DNA of 64,000 nt from CAG-877 sp045627525. GTDB taxonomy: Bacteria; Bacillota_I; Bacilli_A; RF39; UBA660. The stretch lies in the NCBI GenBank assembly GCA_045627525.1, contig JAZQNW010000001.1:124001-188000 (forward strand), written 5' to 3'. Below, piece after piece: positions 60,389-64,000 of this stretch. The notes below the pieces were generated by a model. That model searched no databases. It was given only the letters and a program-made list of their open reading frames with translations, and was not told where the DNA came from. Made by a program: the position numbers and the translations under genes. Numbering within the stretch: the first letter of the stretch is position 1; each line of letters opens with the position of its first letter.

Positions 60389-61705
60389 ATGTTAAAACTT
60401 AAAAATCTTGATAAAGAAGTATATGACAACTATGTTAAAAATCATCCTACTAAATCTCATTTCCTACAATCCAATGCATGGGGAGAATTTGCTAAAGTAA
60501 AAAAGAATTTAACTCCATTTTATTTAGGATTAGTAAATGAAAAAGATGAAATTGTTGGTGCAACTCTTCTACTGCAAAAACATTTACCAATGAATTTTTG
60601 TTATTTTTATGCCCCTCGTGGCTTTGTTATAGATTATAAGAAAAAAGAATTAGTAAGAACAATGACAAAAAAAGTCGTTGACTTTGCAAAAAGTAAAAAA
60701 GCAATTTTTGTTAAAATAGATCCTGACATTATCTATAAAAGTTATAATTATCTAAATGAAGAACAAGCATTAAATTATGATCCTAATGAAATTTATGAAA
60801 CATTAAAATCTGCTGGTTTTAAGCACTTAGGTTTCACAAAGAATTTTGAAACTATGCAACCTAGATATACTTTTAGAATCGATCTAAATCAATCGCTAGA
60901 TGACATAGAAAATCATTTTTCAAAAACAACAAAACAAAGAATTGCTAAAGCAATAAAATTAAATACTGAAGTAGAAATAGGCACAAAAAAAGATATAAAA
61001 GAATTTTATCATCTTATGATGTTAACAGAAAATAGAAAAGATTTTGTTTCATATAATGAAGATTACTATGAAACACTATATGAAATATTTAATGGAAATG
61101 AAAATACTAAAGCTAAATTATATTTAGGTAAAATAACAATATCTAAAACTATCAAAAGTTTAGAACAAAATTTAAAAAAAATAAATGATCAAATATCAAT
61201 TTTACCAATTGATAATTTAAGTAAAAGCGCTAAAACTAAATTAACTGAATTAACAAAACAAAAAGAAAATATAAATAAAGAAATCGAAAAATATCGTAAA
61301 TATAAACAAGAATATGGAAATAATTTAACACTAAGTGCTCATATGATAATAGAATATGGTGATAAAGCATGGGTATTATACGCAGGAAATCACAATATTT
61401 TAAGTGAAACTTATGTCAACTATAATACATACTATGAACATATAAAATGTAGTAAAGAAAATAACATCAAAATATATGATCAATTTGGTACAATTGGGGA
61501 CATAAACGAAAATAATCCTCGCATAGGATTACATGAATTTAAAAAGAAATTTGGCGGAAACTACGTTGAATTTTTAGGTGAATGGGACTATGTAACTAAT
61601 CACTTAATGTATTTTGTTTTCACTAAATTAGTACCAATATATAGAAACATAATAAGAAAGAAAAGTAAAAAGGAGATAAAAAATGAAATTAATAGAACTA
61701 AGTGA
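60389..61705 (+). CDS. FemAB-type tRNA-dependent aminoacyl ligase 1 (peptidoglycan cross-bridge)
   Basis: Adds amino acids from aminoacyl-tRNA to the stem-peptide Lys/DAP of lipid II. The 438-aa protein has two GNAT-like domains: FLQSNAWGEFAKVKK, PFYLG, FYAPRGFVIDY, FVKIDPDI, LQSLDDIENHFSKTTKQRIAKAIK, and after the insert HMIIEYGDKAWVLYAGNHN, YDQFGTIGD and LHEFKKKFGG. Between them (about 245-315) is a helical hairpin (KSLEQNLKKINDQIS...KTKLTELTKQKENINKEIEKYRKY), the coiled-coil arm of Fem enzymes. Overlaps the second fem gene by 23 bases, so two-residue bridges are likely. Confidence 0.92.
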   Translation: MLKLKNLDKEVYDNYVKNHPTKSHFLQSNAWGEFAKVKKNLTPFYLGLVNEKDEIVGATLLLQKHLPMNFCYFYAPRGFVIDYKKKELVRTMTKKVVDFAKSKKAIFVKIDPDIIYKSYNYLNEEQALNYDPNEIYETLKSAGFKHLGFTKNFETMQPRYTFRIDLNQSLDDIENHFSKTTKQRIAKAIKLNTEVEIGTKKDIKEFYHLMMLTENRKDFVSYNEDYYETLYEIFNGNENTKAKLYLGKITISKTIKSLEQNLKKINDQISILPIDNLSKSAKTKLTELTKQKENINKEIEKYRKYKQEYGNNLTLSAHMIIEYGDKAWVLYAGNHNILSETYVNYNTYYEHIKCSKENNIKIYDQFGTIGDINENNPRIGLHEFKKKFGGNYVEFLGEWDYVTNHLMYFVFTKLVPIYRNIIRKKSKKEIKNEINRTK

Positions 61706-62984
61706 AAAAGAGTTTAAAAAATTTGCTGATAAACATCCACAAATTACTTTTCATCAAACTAAAAATTGGGCAAAATTAAAAAAATCTAATAGTTGGAATA
61801 GTTATTATATTGGATTTGAAGATAAAAAAAAGATAATAGCAGGAGCCTTATTATTAGAGAAAAATATACCTATAATAAATAAAAAAATATTTTATTCTCC
61901 TAGAGGATTCCTAATTGATTATAATGATAAAAAATTATTAAAAGCATTTACTATTGAATTAAAAAAATATATTAAAGAAAAAAAAGGAATATTTGTAAAA
62001 ATAGATCCATTTGTTGAATATAAAGAGCGAGATAACAACGGCAATATTGTTGAAAATGGAATAGATAACTCTGAAATAGTTAAAAATTTAAAAGATTTAG
62101 GTTATAAACACTTTGGTTTTAATATAATGCAAGACACACTTCAGCCAAGATGGATGCACGTAATTGAAACAAAAAACAAAAATTTGGATGACATAATGAA
62201 AGATATGGAATCAAAAACTAGACAAATACTCAGAAAAAACGAGCGTTCAGCAATCACAACAAGGGAAATAACTAGAAATGAATTACCTATATTTAAAGAC
62301 ATCATGAAACATACAAGTGATAGAAGAGAATTTATCGATAGACCATTATCATATTATGAACATATGTGGGATACCCTACATGATGATGGCATTTTAAAAA
62401 TTCTAATTGCTGAAATTGATTTTAAACAATATGAAGAAAATACAAATAATGAAATAGAAACTATTAAATCTGAATTAAAAAATAGAATCTATAAAAAAGA
62501 ACATAATATATTAAAAATGAATGATAAAAAATATGAACAAAGTAATAACAAAGATAATGAAGAAATAAAACGTCTAGAAAAACAATTAAAAAAAATAAAA
62601 GAATATCGTAAACAATATAATGATAAAGAAGTTCTTGGTGGAATACTATTCCTAATATATGGAAATGAAGTATTATCATTATATGGTGGTAGTGATGCTA
62701 AACTAATGCAATTTCAATCTGCTTATACTGTTCACTTTGAAGGAATTAAATATGCAATAGAAAATAACTATGACCGTTATAATTTTTATGGAATAACCGG
62801 TGATTTTAGAAAAGAAAACCCATTATATGGACTATATCTATTTAAAAAAAGTTTTGGTGGACATGTTGTAGAACTAATTGGTGAATTTGATTTGATTATC
62901 TCACCATTTTGGTATCATACTTACAATTTAGCTTTTAAAACTTATCATAGCCTAAAAAGTATAAAAAACAAACTAAAAAAATAA
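61683..62984 (+). CDS. FemAB-type tRNA-dependent aminoacyl ligase 2
   Basis: A 433-aa paralogue of the gene before it: HQTKNWAKLKKSN, YSPRGFLIDYND, FVKIDPFVEY, DTLQPRWMHVIET, MKDMESKTRQILRKNERSAITT, the coiled-coil arm (about 250-320) and YGGSDAKLMQFQSAY, YNFYGITGDF, LYLFKKSFGGHVVELIGEFD. GGAG lies before the ATG at 61683, inside the first gene. The likely role is addition of the second residue of the cross-bridge. It ends in a terminator shared with the flippase gene. Confidence 0.92.
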   Translation: MKLIELSEKEFKKFADKHPQITFHQTKNWAKLKKSNSWNSYYIGFEDKKKIIAGALLLEKNIPIINKKIFYSPRGFLIDYNDKKLLKAFTIELKKYIKEKKGIFVKIDPFVEYKERDNNGNIVENGIDNSEIVKNLKDLGYKHFGFNIMQDTLQPRWMHVIETKNKNLDDIMKDMESKTRQILRKNERSAITTREITRNELPIFKDIMKHTSDRREFIDRPLSYYEHMWDTLHDDGILKILIAEIDFKQYEENTNNEIETIKSELKNRIYKKEHNILKMNDKKYEQSNNKDNEEIKRLEKQLKKIKEYRKQYNDKEVLGGILFLIYGNEVLSLYGGSDAKLMQFQSAYTVHFEGIKYAIENNYDRYNFYGITGDFRKENPLYGLYLFKKSFGGHVVELIGEFDLIISPFWYHTYNLAFKTYHSLKSIKNKLKK

Positions 62985-63002
62985 AGTAATCAAAATTACT
63001 TT
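62983..63002. terminator. Bidirectional terminator between fem genes and flippase gene
   Basis: AAAGTAAT/ATTACTTT stem, 4-base loop, T runs on both strands. Confidence 0.8.
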
Positions 63003-64000
63003 ATTTTTTTTATTATCTTATCAAATTTACTACCAAATATTTCTTTTATTAAACCTGATTTATAGGAATAAATAAAATATGTTAATGCTCCAACTAATGT
63101 GTAAATTAATATTATAAATATATTATTTAATCTAGTAAGAGAATAAATAGGTATAATAAATTTTAAAACATACAGCATAATTAACATTATAACAGAACCA
63201 CATACTATATCAATTAAATTAGTAAATAATGATTCATAATTAATCTTATATTTTATTTTTAACACTAATAAACAAATTACAGCAGAAACAAAATAACTTA
63301 TTATACTGGCAGTAATAACTCCATAATATGCAGGAAGTCCCATGTTACAAAAAGCTATAATTAAATTATCATTAAGTATAAATTTCAATATAACACCAGT
63401 AACTAAACTAATAAATACTGTCTTATAATCTTTTAACACCTGTACAATTGACACTAAAGATACAAATAATCCCGTAATCAAACCAACATAAATATATAAT
63501 GTTAAAACACTTGGACCATATAAACTTTGTCCATAAAATAACATCCATACAGATTTTGACAAAAAACTTATTCCAATTGTCATAGGTATTGTTAAAAATA
63601 ATAACACGTTCAAAGCTTGATTAATTTTACTATTAACTTCTTTATTGTCTTTTTTTACAAATGATTGTGTCAAATTAGGAATCAAACTAACAACAATTCC
63701 TGTGGAAATAGCAGTAATAATCATATTAAACTTTGATGCCCAAGTTGACAGCATACTCATAACTGTTTCTGCATCATTTACAGTAAACCCAGCTAAGTTT
63801 ACTAATCCCTTTACAACTGTTGTCATGTCAATATAACTATATAATGACTTAAATAAGTCTATCATTATAAAAGGCACTGCATAAATGACTATTTTTTTAA
63901 ATATTTCCTTATCAGTAATTATAGGTTCATCAACTTGCAATATTTTTTCATTAAATTTTTTCTTATTTTTTTTGCTCTTATAAAATAAATAGAAATATCC
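62996..64000 (-). CDS. C-terminal part of a MurJ/YtgP-type flippase (runs off the window)
   Basis: The frame is open from the stop at 62996 to the window edge (about 334 residues), through an internal TTG at 63940 that is not the true start: the bases beyond it code for a helix end and a basic loop (YKSKKNKKKFNEKI). Eight to nine membrane helices follow. The layout, with IFKKIVIYAVPFIMIDLFKSLYSYIDMTTVVK, STGIVVSLIPNLTQSF and MTIGISFLSKSVWMLFYG, fits the MOP-superfamily polysaccharide/lipid II flippases of YtgP/SpoVB type. Next to the FemAB genes, a role in lipid II export is likely. Confidence 0.85.
   Translation of the reverse strand, partial: GYFYLFYKSKKNKKKFNEKILQVDEPIITDKEIFKKIVIYAVPFIMIDLFKSLYSYIDMTTVVKGLVNLAGFTVNDAETVMSMLSTWASKFNMIITAISTGIVVSLIPNLTQSFVKKDNKEVNSKINQALNVLLFLTIPMTIGISFLSKSVWMLFYGQSLYGPSVLTLYIYVGLITGLFVSLVSIVQVLKDYKTVFISLVTGVILKFILNDNLIIAFCNMGLPAYYGVITASIISYFVSAVICLLVLKIKYKINYESLFTNLIDIVCGSVIMLIMLYVLKFIIPIYSLTRLNNIFIILIYTLVGALTYFIYSYKSGLIKEIFGSKFDKIIKKIK

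Noticed and set aside
1..64000. Use of TGA as tryptophan (mycoplasma code)
   Set aside because: TGA ends several genes at the expected place (GNAT at 3311, CYTH at 56078), and Trp is coded by TGG throughout.
1..64000. CRISPR array, tRNA or rRNA genes
   Set aside because: No regularly spaced direct repeats and no cloverleaf or rRNA landmark sequences were seen; the only clear structural RNA gene is rnpB.

Overview
The window is from a strongly AT-rich, Gram-positive, endospore-forming bacterium of the Bacilli/Erysipelotrichia/Mycoplasmatota-related branch, most like an uncultured gut lineage such as RF39. Reasons: Firmicutes gene neighbourhoods (gpsB-rnpB facing recU-ponA; ftsY-ylxM-ffh; dnaD-nth), Shine-Dalgarno sequences of GGAGG or GGTGA type, peptidoglycan enzymes (MurE, a class A PBP, two FemAB-type ligases), sortase, EzrA, and sporulation genes (spoIVA, spoVIF, an alpha/beta SASP, a CotD-like coat protein, YjcZ-like microproteins). 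TGA is used as a stop (for example the end of the GNAT gene at 3311), so this is not the mycoplasma code.

Layout. 1-2.0 kb: cell-surface unit, a thioester-domain adhesin with a VPDTG sorting signal and its sortase. 2.1-4.3 kb: pyrimidine nucleoside phosphorylase, a GNAT, a YgjV-like membrane protein. 4.5-8.0 kb: an ssb gene cut in two by a cassette of about 3.15 kb carrying a small OB-fold protein, a zinc-ribbon protein with a Vsr-like nuclease domain, a protein with a HEPN-like Rx4H motif and an XRE regulator. 8.2-13.0 kb: a suf Fe-S operon (sufC, a half-size sufD, sufS, sufU, an unknown gene, sufB). 13-19.9 kb: unknown genes, HIT hydrolase, two microproteins, PrsA, a GT-C-like membrane protein, RecX, RNA polymerase omega, CotD-like protein. 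19.9-25.5 kb: the SRP group ffh / ylxM / ftsY with a HerA-like ATPase between ylxM and ffh. 25.7-34 kb: RNase J, a DUF1016-N-like fragment protein, RNase Y, MurE, RecA, PgsA, a RodZ-like protein, RNase P RNA, GpsB. 34-41.9 kb: RecU, PBP1, Nth, DnaD, CCA-adding enzyme, HU, two membrane proteins. 42-45.4 kb: Der GTPase, a SHOCT-like protein, SpoVIF, SpoIVA. 45.4-52.9 kb: EngB, NrnA, AckA, SASP, ThiI, EzrA and ribosomal protein S4 with a leader. 53-60 kb: a histidine phosphatase, a propeller-like membrane protein, a T-box-controlled CYTH-tyrS operon, an envelope operon of YtxH/DUF948-like proteins, a lipoprotein, TrmB. 60-64 kb: two tandem FemAB ligases and the C-terminal part of a MurJ/YtgP-type flippase.

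Most of the window is conserved housekeeping and sporulation DNA. The one clear accessory insertion is the cassette inside ssb. Removing 3151 bp between two copies of a 7-bp sequence restores a continuous 109-codon ssb reading frame exactly. I judge this cassette the best candidate for an undescribed mobile or defence system here. All functional statements about it are inference from motifs seen by eye; no database search was possible.
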